Shown piece by piece: positions 7,743 through 15,170 of a stretch of DNA of 31,761 nucleotides (positions are counted from its first letter, which is position 1; each line of letters starts with the position of its first letter). The translations under genes and the position numbers were made by a program. Source of the stretch: Pseudomonadota bacterium. GTDB taxonomy: Bacteria > Pseudomonadota > Alphaproteobacteria > Reyranellales > Reyranellaceae. Location of the stretch: contig JAEZHS010000337.1 of the NCBI GenBank assembly GCA_023436825.1, positions 1 through 31,761 on the forward strand, in the 5' to 3' direction. The notes under the pieces are model-generated. The model was not told where the DNA came from, did no database searches, and saw nothing but the letters and a program-made list of their open reading frames with translations.

Positions 7743-10700
7743 CGAAGCGTGTCGAGAAGCCGATATTCACCTGCGCGAACTTCTTGAGCTCGCCGCCCGC
7801 GCCGGCGACCTTCTTCAGCCCTTTCAATCGCCCTGCCGCCTTGAGGCACTCCGTCAGGAGATAGCGCGCAAGCTTGTCCCTGCCCCAGCAGAGACGGCCG
7901 GTCGAGCCGGCGTCGCCGAACAGCAGATAGTCGCCCATATCACGCTTCGGCCCCGGAAGAATGGGATCGAGCGAGAACTGCTTGGGCTCCGGAAAGGCGA
8001 CGGGATCGAAGCATGCCGCGCCGATGAGCGCGGCAATCCAGTCGCCCTTGCGGACCATGTCCTTGCCGTACTGCTCGTCCTGATTGGCGTGCCGCATCAG
8101 CAGCTTGACGGTCGGATTGAGACGCCAGGTCTCGTAGAGCAGGCGCTCGATGCCTTCGTCGAACTTCGCCTGCGACGGCGTCACCTTCATGAGCAGCTGG
8201 ATGAGCGACGGCAGATCGATGCCGGCGCTCAGCGCCGTATGGACGACCGCGCCCAGCGTCGCCGGAATGACGATCGCCGAGCTCGCCACTTCCAGCAGCA
8301 GCATGCGGACCAAGGCGTAGTAGACGTCGACCGGAACGGGGGTCGGCAGCGCCGGATTCGTGAACGCCGCCTCCAGATCGACGAATGCCGCCAGCAGGTT
8401 GGTATGTGGCTTGGGACGCTGCGCCCTCGCCTTTGCGATCAGCAGGTCGATATGCGTCAGGTATTCCCGGCCGGCCTGCACGCCGAGCGCCTTCAGCTCC
8501 GCCTGCTGCAGGTAGTTGCCGACGATGTCGACGAACATCAGGATCGACCAGACCTGCCATGTCGTAAGGCCAACGTCGTCGGGTTTGCCGGCCTTGATGG
8601 CGAGAAGCCAATCCGGGTCGATCTGGGTCAGATGCTGGCGCGAGAAGCGCAGGGCAACGGCCATTTCGGTCAGCCAGTCCGGACCGGGCGTACCGAACAG
8701 CTCACTGATGACGTTGTAGGTCGGCACGGATCCCAGGTCATGGACGATATCGATCGTCCTGCGGGACGCCGTTCGCCGCAGCGTCGCCTCGATGCTGAGC
8801 TTCGTGATTCGCGCCAGGCGCAGATAAACGGACTCCTCGGCCGACAGCTTTGCCCAGCCGGCCTCCAGGATCTTGATCATGAGCGCGCGCTTGGCGCCGG
8901 TGGCTGCATCCGGCTGGGTGCTGACGATCATGTCCAGCCCGGTACTCATGGTCCGGACAGCCTCCTGGTAGTGGACCACCGAGGTGATCATCTCGTTGCT
9001 CGCATTGGTCCGCATGCCGAGCGCCTGCTTGACGTGCTGAACGCGAGCCACGAAAGCGACCGGCGCGGCACCGGGATCGCCAGCAACGGCCGACGGCATC
9101 CCGACACGCACGACGTCCTTTGCTCCTGCGAAGATCTGGCCGGCGAAGCCCTTGATCCGCTCCTCGCTGAGGAGCGTGGGAGTCGTGGCGTCGCCCATGC
9201 TGTAGCCCTCATAGGGCAACTCTTCGGGAATGCCGAACTTCTCGCCTTGCGCGATCTCGCGCATGGCCTTGACGCCAGGAGCGAAGAAATAGTCGCCGCC
9301 GCGCGTGATGACAAAAGGCGGCAGTCCCGTGACCGGCGACACGGCGCCGCTCTCGAGGAAGGAATCGGTCGGCCTGCCGAGATTGGCGCCGGTCAAGGGA
9401 CAACGATTGAGGCCGGCCTGGCCCAGGATCTCGCCCTTGTTGATCCAGTCCGCCTGTATCACCTCGAACTGCAGGTCCAGTCGCGAGTTGGCGGCGATGA
9501 ACAGCAGGCCTCGCTTGCGGCCATCGCCCGGTGAATCCATCGGCAGCAGGGAGCCGCCATAGGCCATGCCGCGGCGCAGGATGCGATGGCGGCGCACGTC
9601 GTTGGTGCCGCCGATGTCGCGTGGATTGGACCGCCGGATATGTGCTCCGAGAGGGCAACGCAGGCCTTTCGGGTCGTCGGCAGCGTAGCGGAAATCATTG
9701 AGAAGCCCGTCCGGATCGCGTCCCAGATCCCGCGGCGCGTCAGGCGCCACCGTCAGCGGAGTACCGTTTGGCCAGCGTCCGACGAACTGCGCAGCGAGCT
9801 TGTCCTGGGCAGCGCGGTCCCCCGGCCGCTGTCTTCCCAAGAACGCACGAAACGCTGCAACGTCCTGCTCGAGCTTGCGGAAGACCAGGAACGTGCTGCC
9901 CTCGCGCAGCGACGGGTGAACGGGGAGATCGTGCTCGTTGCCGTCCTCATCCCGTTCACTGAGGTAGATCTCGCCATGGGCGACCGGCGTCCAGGTGCGG
10001 TTGCGGCTCGGCGTGCCGCCGCCCGGCAGCGGATCCTTCAGGCTCATGTCGACGAACGGCTGGCTGATGCCGTCGCGAAACCCGAAATGCTCCATACGGT
10101 ACGGCGGGCGGACGACCTGCCCGTTCTTGTCGACCTCGTAGGGATCTTCACCGAGCTCGATATGCAGGATTTCGATACCCAGCGGCAGGCACAAGAGCGT
10201 CAGGATGGTGCGCAGCATCTCGCCCCAGCCGTTGGTGCCGGTACTGTCGTTGAAGGCGCTCACATCGTCGCGCAGCCGGCGGCGAAAATCCTCCGAGAGC
10301 GGCTGGTCCTCGCTATCGGCGAGATAGCCGCCGGTGAAATAGCCATGCACGCAGTCGAGGCCGAGGACACCCTCCCAGTTCTCCGGCGCGCTCGGCCCGA
10401 CGTCGCCGAGCCGCTCGGCACGCGCGGCCATGCCTTGCCTGAAGGCTTCGGGGAAAGAAGCGAGCGTCGGCTCGCTCAGTTGCAGCGCCTTCAGGCCCGG
10501 GAAAGTGAAGGCGAAATTGATCGGAACCGGATCCCACTGTTTCTCGACTTGGTCACCGTCCCGCTTCAGCCCCGTTTCGACGGCTTCGCTGCGCAGCACC
10601 GGAGGTCGGACGACACCGTCCTTCGGTGCGGCCTGAGCCGGCGCGAACTGCCGGATCAGTTCGTAGACGAATGCGCCAAGCAAGCCGCCTGACAGCGCCT

Positions 10701-11265
10701 TGCGGCCTGCGTCAGCGGCTGAATCGCCGAACCTTGCCACGAAGGCGTTGAAGTTGTCGGGGTTCGAAAGCGTGACATACGCCGCCCGCGCCACGTCCGC
10801 CTTGATCGGCGTGGTGAAGCTTGCCGACAGCCGGGCCAATGCGCCCTTCGAAAAGTCCTCGATCGCCTGGAAGAGGAGCTCGCACGACTGTGGGGCGGGA
10901 CCGGCCTGCGGAGGCATCTGGATGCCCGCTTTCTCGCACTCCGTCCTCAGGGTGTTCCAGAAGTCGTCCGATTTGGCCTCGATGAGGACCTTCAGCCAGT
11001 CCAGGAAGAGCTGCGCCGGGGCCAGCGGATCATCCAGCTTCGCCGGCGCGACGCCGGCCGCTGCCTTGGCATCGAGCGCGAGCGCGATCTGCTTCAGATT
11101 CGCCGCCAGCCGGCCCGTGGAAAGGATCCGGAAGAAGAAGAACAGCGACCAGTTGCGCGTCTTGCCGTCGACAAAGCGCGACGCCCGCCCGAGATGGGCC
11201 TGGACGGCCGTCGCGAGCCCGGAAGAAGCCGGCGGCAGCCGGCCTGCCTCGCCATCGTATGCCAT
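7708..11265 (-). CDS. DyP-type peroxidase / cytochrome P450 fusion
   Basis: A 1185-residue protein with two haem-enzyme modules. Residues 1 to about 235 are a helical region I do not recognise. The DyP peroxidase spans roughly 240-760 and has the distal GFRDG motif (D398), the proximal haem His in CPLGAHIRRSNPRD (H542) and the distal Arg in HRILRRGMAYG (about R564), so it looks catalytically complete. The C-terminal part, about 770-1185, is P450-like: ExxR as ETWR (E1045, R1048) and the haem-thiolate segment GRLCWG with C1126. The I-helix region (EVASSAIVIPATLG) lacks the acid-alcohol pair of oxygen-activating monooxygenases. The tail GRLKGLKKV...GGELKKF resembles the end of fungal Ppo oxylipin synthases from memory. 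No signal peptide. It is 12 bp behind the 251-residue gene, so co-transcribed. A fatty acid hydroperoxide product or substrate is inference. Confidence 0.88.
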   Translation of the reverse strand: MAYDGEAGRLPPASSGLATAVQAHLGRASRFVDGKTRNWSLFFFFRILSTGRLAANLKQIALALDAKAAAGVAPAKLDDPLAPAQLFLDWLKVLIEAKSDDFWNTLRTECEKAGIQMPPQAGPAPQSCELLFQAIEDFSKGALARLSASFTTPIKADVARAAYVTLSNPDNFNAFVARFGDSAADAGRKALSGGLLGAFVYELIRQFAPAQAAPKDGVVRPPVLRSEAVETGLKRDGDQVEKQWDPVPINFAFTFPGLKALQLSEPTLASFPEAFRQGMAARAERLGDVGPSAPENWEGVLGLDCVHGYFTGGYLADSEDQPLSEDFRRRLRDDVSAFNDSTGTNGWGEMLRTILTLLCLPLGIEILHIELGEDPYEVDKNGQVVRPPYRMEHFGFRDGISQPFVDMSLKDPLPGGGTPSRNRTWTPVAHGEIYLSERDEDGNEHDLPVHPSLREGSTFLVFRKLEQDVAAFRAFLGRQRPGDRAAQDKLAAQFVGRWPNGTPLTVAPDAPRDLGRDPDGLLNDFRYAADDPKGLRCPLGAHIRRSNPRDIGGTNDVRRHRILRRGMAYGGSLLPMDSPGDGRKRGLLFIAANSRLDLQFEVIQADWINKGEILGQAGLNRCPLTGANLGRPTDSFLESGAVSPVTGLPPFVITRGGDYFFAPGVKAMREIAQGEKFGIPEELPYEGYSMGDATTPTLLSEERIKGFAGQIFAGAKDVVRVGMPSAVAGDPGAAPVAFVARVQHVKQALGMRTNASNEMITSVVHYQEAVRTMSTGLDMIVSTQPDAATGAKRALMIKILEAGWAKLSAEESVYLRLARITKLSIEATLRRTASRRTIDIVHDLGSVPTYNVISELFGTPGPDWLTEMAVALRFSRQHLTQIDPDWLLAIKAGKPDDVGLTTWQVWSILMFVDIVGNYLQQAELKALGVQAGREYLTHIDLLIAKARAQRPKPHTNLLAAFVDLEAAFTNPALPTPVPVDVYYALVRMLLLEVASSAIVIPATLGAVVHTALSAGIDLPSLIQLLMKVTPSQAKFDEGIERLLYETWRLNPTVKLLMRHANQDEQYGKDMVRKGDWIAALIGAACFDPVAFPEPKQFSLDPILPGPKRDMGDYLLFGDAGSTGRLCWGRDKLARYLLTECLKAAGRLKGLKKVAGAGGELKKFAQVNIGFSTRFVSILPDWPKKT

Positions 11266-11277
11266 GACCGTCCCCGC

Positions 11278-12033
11278 TCAGCTCTTCGATTTGTAGATGC
11301 CGCCAGGCGTCGGAAAATCGCTGGCGTGTTGCTGCGTCGTTGCCAGGAATTGATCGAACAGTTCGTCCAGGCACTCCACGCGTGATCCGCTTGCCGGGCG
11401 CACTTCGGCGACGAACTCGTCGAAGCGACGCTTGAAATCCTGGAGTTGCTTGATGCGCACCACCGAGAGGTCGCCATAGCGCGAGTAGAAGAGGTTGCTA
11501 TCGATCTGGTACCGTTTGATCCAGGACCAGAATCCTTCGAAATCTCGCGTCGTGCCAAAGTCCTCGCAATTGCGGAACAGCGCGTCGAAGTCGTCGGCGA
11601 TGAACTGGGCGATGTCGCGAAAGTAGACGCGGATGTCGCCGTCGAACTCGACGAGCGTCAGAAGCCACGAGCGAAATGTCGGCGGCTTTGCGTCGGGGGC
11701 GTCAAGCAGGACGTAATCGTCGATCGGCTTCGGTATCTTGCCCCTGGCGGTCTGGTCGTACTGCACGCCCGGCACGTCGGAATAGACCAGATACTGCTCG
11801 GGCCGGACGATGATCATCCTGCCGAAGTGAATGGTGCGGACCCTGTCGAGCTCTATCGGGATCCCCTGCTGGACCCGCGCCGTGAGATTGTCGATCGCCG
11901 ACCGCAGCCTCTCTTCGTAGGTCCGGCGTTCGCCGAGAACCCGGCCGACCTTGATCGGCGACAGGACCGCGATCTCCGATACTTGACCGGCCGTCCTGGA
12001 TTTCACCCAGTTGAGTGGCGTGGGAGGAGACAT
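11278..12033 (-). CDS. Peroxidase-associated protein (DyP partner), function unknown
   Basis: A 251-residue protein, first gene of the operon with the DyP-P450 fusion (12 bp apart). Segments such as LDRVRTIHFGRMIIV, EFDGDIRVYFRDIAQF, FRNCEDF and FYSRYGDLSVVRI recall a family of proteins or domains often found beside or fused to DyP-type peroxidases, in which the pattern is roughly HFARW...SNYDG...YLDDF...WYSAYP...LTV. That recall is from memory and unchecked. No signal peptide or membrane segment is present, and no catalytic residues can be named. The linkage suggests that it works with the fusion enzyme, perhaps as substrate carrier, folding or docking partner. Confidence 0.7.
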   Translation of the reverse strand: MSPPTPLNWVKSRTAGQVSEIAVLSPIKVGRVLGERRTYEERLRSAIDNLTARVQQGIPIELDRVRTIHFGRMIIVRPEQYLVYSDVPGVQYDQTARGKIPKPIDDYVLLDAPDAKPPTFRSWLLTLVEFDGDIRVYFRDIAQFIADDFDALFRNCEDFGTTRDFEGFWSWIKRYQIDSNLFYSRYGDLSVVRIKQLQDFKRRFDEFVAEVRPASGSRVECLDELFDQFLATTQQHASDFPTPGGIYKSKS

Positions 12034-12085
12034 GGTTCGACCTAACCTGCTGTTGGCGTCATCGAGGATTTGGGCGGGCGCGGGT

Positions 12086-12101
12086 CGTGATCGTGGTCAC
12101 G
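12086..12101. promoter_or_regulatory. Candidate Crp/Fnr-type operator
   Basis: CGTGA-N6-TCACG, a perfect inverted repeat of the Crp/Fnr form (consensus TGTGA-N6-TCACA), centred about 60 bp upstream of the ATG of the peroxidase operon. It is the clearest regulatory sign in the 270-bp gap 12034-12303, which otherwise holds no gene that I can support. Confidence 0.4.
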
Positions 12102-12303
12102 CGCGCCACCAGCGCCGGGCGCAAGACGACCCGGGACATTCGCAGCCAACGCCGACGCTCTTACGCCGGCACTTCCACCCGACAGCCGCATCCCCCGCTC
12201 CCCAGCGGCGCGGCTCGCTGCGGTTGAAGACCGGGCGCAGCCGCGACTACCAATACGGTAGGGCCAAGTCTAGCGGCGCTCCAGAACTCATCTGTGCGAA
12301 AAA

Positions 12304-12788
12304 TCACAAAGCGAGCGCGAGTCGGTCGATCGACGGTGCAAAGCCGGCTTTTTCGTAAAAGCGACGGGCGTCTCGGTTGAAGGCATGGACCGCGACGCCG
12401 ACATGGCTCGCTCCCTGCCCTCGCGACCAGTCTACAGTCGCTGCGACCAGCTGCCGGCCGATGCCCCGACTGCGATAGCCGGAACGGACGACCACATTGT
12501 CGAGCTCGATCACGTTGAGCGGCACGGCGCCGGAAAAGGCCGATGGCGGGCGCGTCAGCAGTACGGCCAGCCCCACGACACCGTGATCGACCTCCGCCAC
12601 CAGCACCTCGAGCCCGGCCCGGCAAGCCATTGCTCGATCTGCTCGCGGGTGCGCGCCGGCCCGTCGAAGGGGCGAAAGCCGTCCGGCCGCGCCAGGCGAT
12701 GGAAGTCGTCCAGCTCGTCGAACAGCGCGACCAGGACCTCGTAGTCGCCCATGGTCGCCTGGCGGATGTGGGCCGGCCGGCAGCTCAC
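12304..12788 (-). pseudogene. GNAT acetyltransferase, single-base frameshift
   Basis: A GNAT N-acetyltransferase whose reading frame breaks in the run at about 12607-12620. The N-terminal part (GTG start, HIRQATMGDYEVLVALFDEL... to EQWLAGPG) is in one frame; the rest (LEVLVAEVDHGVVGLAVLL..., acetyl-CoA loop RSRGIGRQLV, FYEKAGF) is in another. The distance from start to stop is 485 bases, one short of 162 codons, and inserting one base gives a 161-residue protein that aligns without gaps to the neighbouring GNAT through the break (AGPG-LEVLVAE against ETPGTTLLVAQ). Its GTG start overlaps the stop of the upstream GNAT (GTGA), so translation would be coupled. A recent mutation or a sequencing error are both possible. 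Confidence 0.8.
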
Positions 12789-13237
12789 GCTGCCAGCACC
12801 AGCCGGTCGGCCGCGGTGGCGAAGCCGAAGCTCTCGTAGAAGCGCCTGGCGTCTCCCATGCCGACAACAGCCTCGACCTGCGCGGCACGGCGCTGGCGTG
12901 CCCATTCCACGACGGCCGCCAGCAGGCGCCGGCCGATCCGTTGGCCGCGCTGATCGGGATGCACCACCAGGTTGTCGACCTCGACCACCTTGTGCATGCC
13001 GCCGCTCGCCTTGGGCATGATGCGCGTCAGCAGCACGGCGACGCCGAGCACGCCCATCTCGCTCTGCGCCACCAAAAGCGTCGTGCCGGGCGTTTCCAGC
13101 CACGCCAGCACCTGCTCGCGGGCATGCGCGGGATCGTCGAGCAGCGCGACCAGCGCCTCGCAATCGCGCGGACCCGCCAGGCGCACGCGTATCGACGGCG
13201 GCAGCACTGTTCTGTCTTCAGCTTCCAAGATCGACAT
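12785..13237 (-). CDS. GNAT family N-acetyltransferase
   Basis: A 150-residue GNAT that would transfer the acetyl group of acetyl-CoA to an amine; substrate unknown. The start ATG at 13237 has a GGAGG six bases upstream. Motif A is clear: VDNLVVHPDQRGQRIGRRLL (residues about 88-107) carries the Q/RxxGxG/A pyrophosphate-binding loop, and the C-terminal ARRFYESFGF is the usual motif B. It is the first gene of a pair with the frameshifted paralogue downstream, which overlaps it by 4 bp. It lies about 155 bases behind a strong promoter and an attenuator-like leader (13282-13428). Confidence 0.9.
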   Translation of the reverse strand: MSILEAEDRTVLPPSIRVRLAGPRDCEALVALLDDPAHAREQVLAWLETPGTTLLVAQSEMGVLGVAVLLTRIMPKASGGMHKVVEVDNLVVHPDQRGQRIGRRLLAAVVEWARQRRAAQVEAVVGMGDARRFYESFGFATAADRLVLAA

Positions 13238-13292
13238 CTCGTCCTCCGTTTGCGGTCTCGCCACCGCCCGGAGGCCCTCTCCAGAAACACAG

Positions 13293-13315
13293 AAGCCGCC
13301 GGGAAGCGGCGGCTT
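13293..13315 (-). terminator. Terminator-like hairpin in the GNAT leader
   Basis: Read on the minus strand: AAGCCGCC-GCTTCCC-GGCGGCTT followed by CTGTGTTTCT, an 8-bp GC-rich stem with a T-rich tail. It lies 26 bases behind the short leader ORF and about 55 bases before the GNAT start. The left arm GCCGCC can instead pair with GGCGGC at 13337-13342, which gives two exclusive folds. Confidence 0.6.
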
Positions 13316-13341
13316 CGTCAGGTCACAACCCTTCGCGCCGC

Positions 13342-13392
13342 CTATTTCAGCAGCGTAAAGTACCAACCCTTCTGGAGCAGGTTTGTAGCCAT
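13342..13392 (-). CDS. Putative leader peptide MATNLLQKGWYFTLLK
   Basis: A 16-codon ORF whose ATG coincides with the predicted transcription start (leaderless), or with two more residues if the ATG at 13398 is used. It contains consecutive Trp-Tyr-Phe codons (TGG TAC TTT). The last base of its stop codon starts GGCGGC, which can pair with the left arm of the terminator hairpin downstream. The arrangement is that of an attenuation leader peptide. Support comes from layout only; there is no homologue that I recognise. Confidence 0.35.
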   Translation of the reverse strand: MATNLLQKGWYFTLLK

Positions 13393-13398
13393 CGGCAT

Positions 13399-13428
13399 TG
13401 TATAAGCCCGCGACGGTAGCACTGTCAA
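13399..13428 (-). promoter_or_regulatory. Sigma-70 promoter for the GNAT leader
   Basis: On the minus strand a perfect -35 box TTGACA (13423-13428), an 18-base spacer and a -10 box TATACA (13399-13404; an extended reading TTATAC gives 17). The transcription start should be near 13392. This is the best promoter match in the window and points at the leader peptide and GNAT genes. It also sits 25 bp upstream of murA on the other strand. Confidence 0.7.
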
Positions 13429-13453
13429 CGCGAGCTCCAGTATCGTCGCGCCC

Positions 13454-14767
13454 ATGAATGCGTCCCTCCCGACCGCCGCTCCCTGGTGGCGCCCCGACAC
13501 CGGCGACAGGCTGATTATCCGCGGCGGCCGTCCCCTCTCCGGCACCTATCCGATCAGCGGCGCCAAGAATGCCGTGCTGCCGTTGATGGTGTCGGCCCTG
13601 CTGACACCGCATCTGGTGACACTGCGAAACGTCCCGGCCAATCTCGATGTCGCCGTCCTGGCGGCGCTGCTGCAGCGCCTGGGCTGCGACATGCAGTGGT
13701 CGACGAGCGAGCGAGGCCTCGCGGTGACGATCGCCGCCGATCGCGTCCAGCCGCAGCACATCGACCCCGAGCTGGTCACCCGCATGCGCGCCTCGGTGCT
13801 GCTGCTCGGCGGGTTGTTGGCCCGCTGCGGAGAGGCCGCCCTGCCGATGCCGGGCGGCGACGCCATCGGTCTGCGGGGCATCGATTTCCATGTCACGGGG
13901 CTGCGTGCCATGGGTGCCACGATCGAGCTCATCGACGGCACCATCCGCGCGACGGCACGAGACGGCCTCCGCGGCGCCGATATCCTGCTGCCCCAACCGT
14001 CGGTCGGCGCCACCGAGAATCTTCTGCTGGCGGCCGTTGCCGCGACGGGTACGACGACCATCCGCAATGCCGCCCGCGAACCGGAGATTGCCGACCTCGC
14101 TGCTTGCCTGATGGCGATGGGCGCCAGGATCACGGGACTTGGCACTCATGTCCTGTCGATCGAGGGCGGCGCGCTGCTGGCCGGCGCCGTCCACACCGTG
14201 CTGCCCGACCGCATCGAGTTCGGCACGCTTGCCGGTGCCGCCGCCCTGACCGATGGCGAACTGTTGCTACCGAACGGGCGCATCGACCTGCTCGGCGCGG
14301 CAGGGTCCTCCTTCGAGGCTGCCGGCGTCGCCCTGCAGGAAACGGGAAAAGGCGTCATCGCCCGCCGCGCCGCGACGGGTCTCCTTGGCATCGACATCAC
14401 CACGCAGCCATATCCCGGCTTCGCCACCGATCTGCAGGCGCCGGCGATGGCGCTACTGACGATGGCATCGGGCGCCAGCGCCATCACCGAGACGATCTTC
14501 GAGCAGCGCTTTCGTCACGTCGACGAGCTGCGCAAGATGGGCGCCGACATCGTCGTGCGCGGCCGCACCGCACTGATCCGCGGCGTCGAGCGCCTGCGCG
14601 GCGCCTCGGTCACCTGCACCGACGTGCGGGCGGCTGCGGCGCTGGTGCTGGCCGGGCTCGGCGCAGCGGGAGAAACCACGCTGCACGGCCTCGACCATCT
14701 GGATCGCGGCTACGACGGCATGGCGACAAAGCTCGCCGCCTGCGGCGCAGATATAGCGCGCGGCTAG
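13454..14767 (+). CDS. murA: UDP-N-acetylglucosamine 1-carboxyvinyltransferase, Asp-type
   Basis: MurA transfers enolpyruvate from PEP to UDP-GlcNAc, the first committed step of peptidoglycan synthesis, in the cytoplasm. The 437-residue protein covers both inside-out barrel domains. It has the GAKNA lysine (K38), the TRMRASVLLLG segment, FATDLQAP, FEQRFRHVDEL and CTDVRAAAALVLAG with the conserved Arg. The active-site loop reads PGGDAIG, with Asp136 where most MurA proteins have Cys (Cys115 in E. coli). Asp at this place is known from MurA of mycobacteria and chlamydiae and makes the enzyme insensitive to fosfomycin. It ends 4 bp before the convergent lipoprotein gene. Whether this is the only murA in the genome cannot be seen; the usual alphaproteobacterial murA neighbours (histidine biosynthesis genes) are absent. 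Confidence 0.95.
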   Translation: MNASLPTAAPWWRPDTGDRLIIRGGRPLSGTYPISGAKNAVLPLMVSALLTPHLVTLRNVPANLDVAVLAALLQRLGCDMQWSTSERGLAVTIAADRVQPQHIDPELVTRMRASVLLLGGLLARCGEAALPMPGGDAIGLRGIDFHVTGLRAMGATIELIDGTIRATARDGLRGADILLPQPSVGATENLLLAAVAATGTTTIRNAAREPEIADLAACLMAMGARITGLGTHVLSIEGGALLAGAVHTVLPDRIEFGTLAGAAALTDGELLLPNGRIDLLGAAGSSFEAAGVALQETGKGVIARRAATGLLGIDITTQPYPGFATDLQAPAMALLTMASGASAITETIFEQRFRHVDELRKMGADIVVRGRTALIRGVERLRGASVTCTDVRAAAALVLAGLGAAGETTLHGLDHLDRGYDGMATKLAACGADIARG

Positions 14768-14771
14768 AACG

Positions 14772-15170
14772 TTATTGTGGCGTGATGGGGCAGCCCTTCG
14801 CCTTGCCCAGCCGATCGATCCGATCAGTCTTGGCCTGAAGCTGGTCGAGGTTCTTCTTGGCATCGTCGTCGTTCTTTACCGCCAGCAGCGCCGGAAGGAA
14901 CAACGCGGCTCCGATATAGCCGGCAGCCTGATTTTGTCCGCGGTTCGCCAGGATGACTCCTTCGTACTGGCGGATCTGTGCTCTACTCTGCTCCGCCTCC
15001 TGTTGCAGGGCAGGACAGTCCATCCTGCCCTCGGGACTTTCGGCGTCGCCTGCCAGCAGTCGCTGCTCGGGCGGGAGGTGGCTGAGATCCGGCGGCAACG
15101 GCGGCGCATTGCGCGCGCAGCCGGCGATCAGCATCAGCAGGACGCCGACGATGGCGTTACTGCTTTTCAT
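14772..15170 (-). CDS. Small lipoprotein, function unknown
   Basis: A 132-residue protein from ATG 15170 with a lipoprotein signal: MKSSNAIVGVLLMLIAGC, lipobox LIAGC, so Cys18 should be lipid-anchored. The mature part has a Pro-rich start (NAPPLPPDLSHLPPEQ), a coiled-coil-like middle (CPALQQEAEQSRAQIRQYEG), a short apolar segment (YIGAALFLPALLAV) and a charged helix at the end (DDAKKNLDQLQAKTDRIDRL). Its start overlaps the end of the other lipoprotein gene by 14 bp, so the two are an operon. I do not recognise the family. A longer start at 15194 would hide the signal peptide and is less likely. Confidence 0.78.
   Translation of the reverse strand: MKSSNAIVGVLLMLIAGCARNAPPLPPDLSHLPPEQRLLAGDAESPEGRMDCPALQQEAEQSRAQIRQYEGVILANRGQNQAAGYIGAALFLPALLAVKNDDDAKKNLDQLQAKTDRIDRLGKAKGCPITPQ

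Noticed and set aside
7600..9534. Long plus-strand reading frame of 644 codons
   Set aside because: It is antisense to the DyP-P450 gene, whose haem motifs are unmistakable.
12011..12358. Plus-strand frame of 115 codons with GGAGGAG before an ATG
   Set aside because: The translation is low-complexity and Arg-rich and resembles nothing; the GGAGGAG lies inside the opposite coding start.
13293..13392. Known small RNA class (SRP RNA, 6S, tmRNA) in the GNAT leader
   Set aside because: I compared the conserved cores from memory and none is present; a leader with terminator explains the region better.
12785..14194. 469-codon minus frame ending in the GNAT gene
   Set aside because: Only the last 150 codons are GNAT-like; the remainder is antisense to murA and the leader region.
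14760..14775. Terminator between murA and the lipoprotein gene
   Set aside because: The convergent stops are 4 bp apart and no stem-loop fits there.
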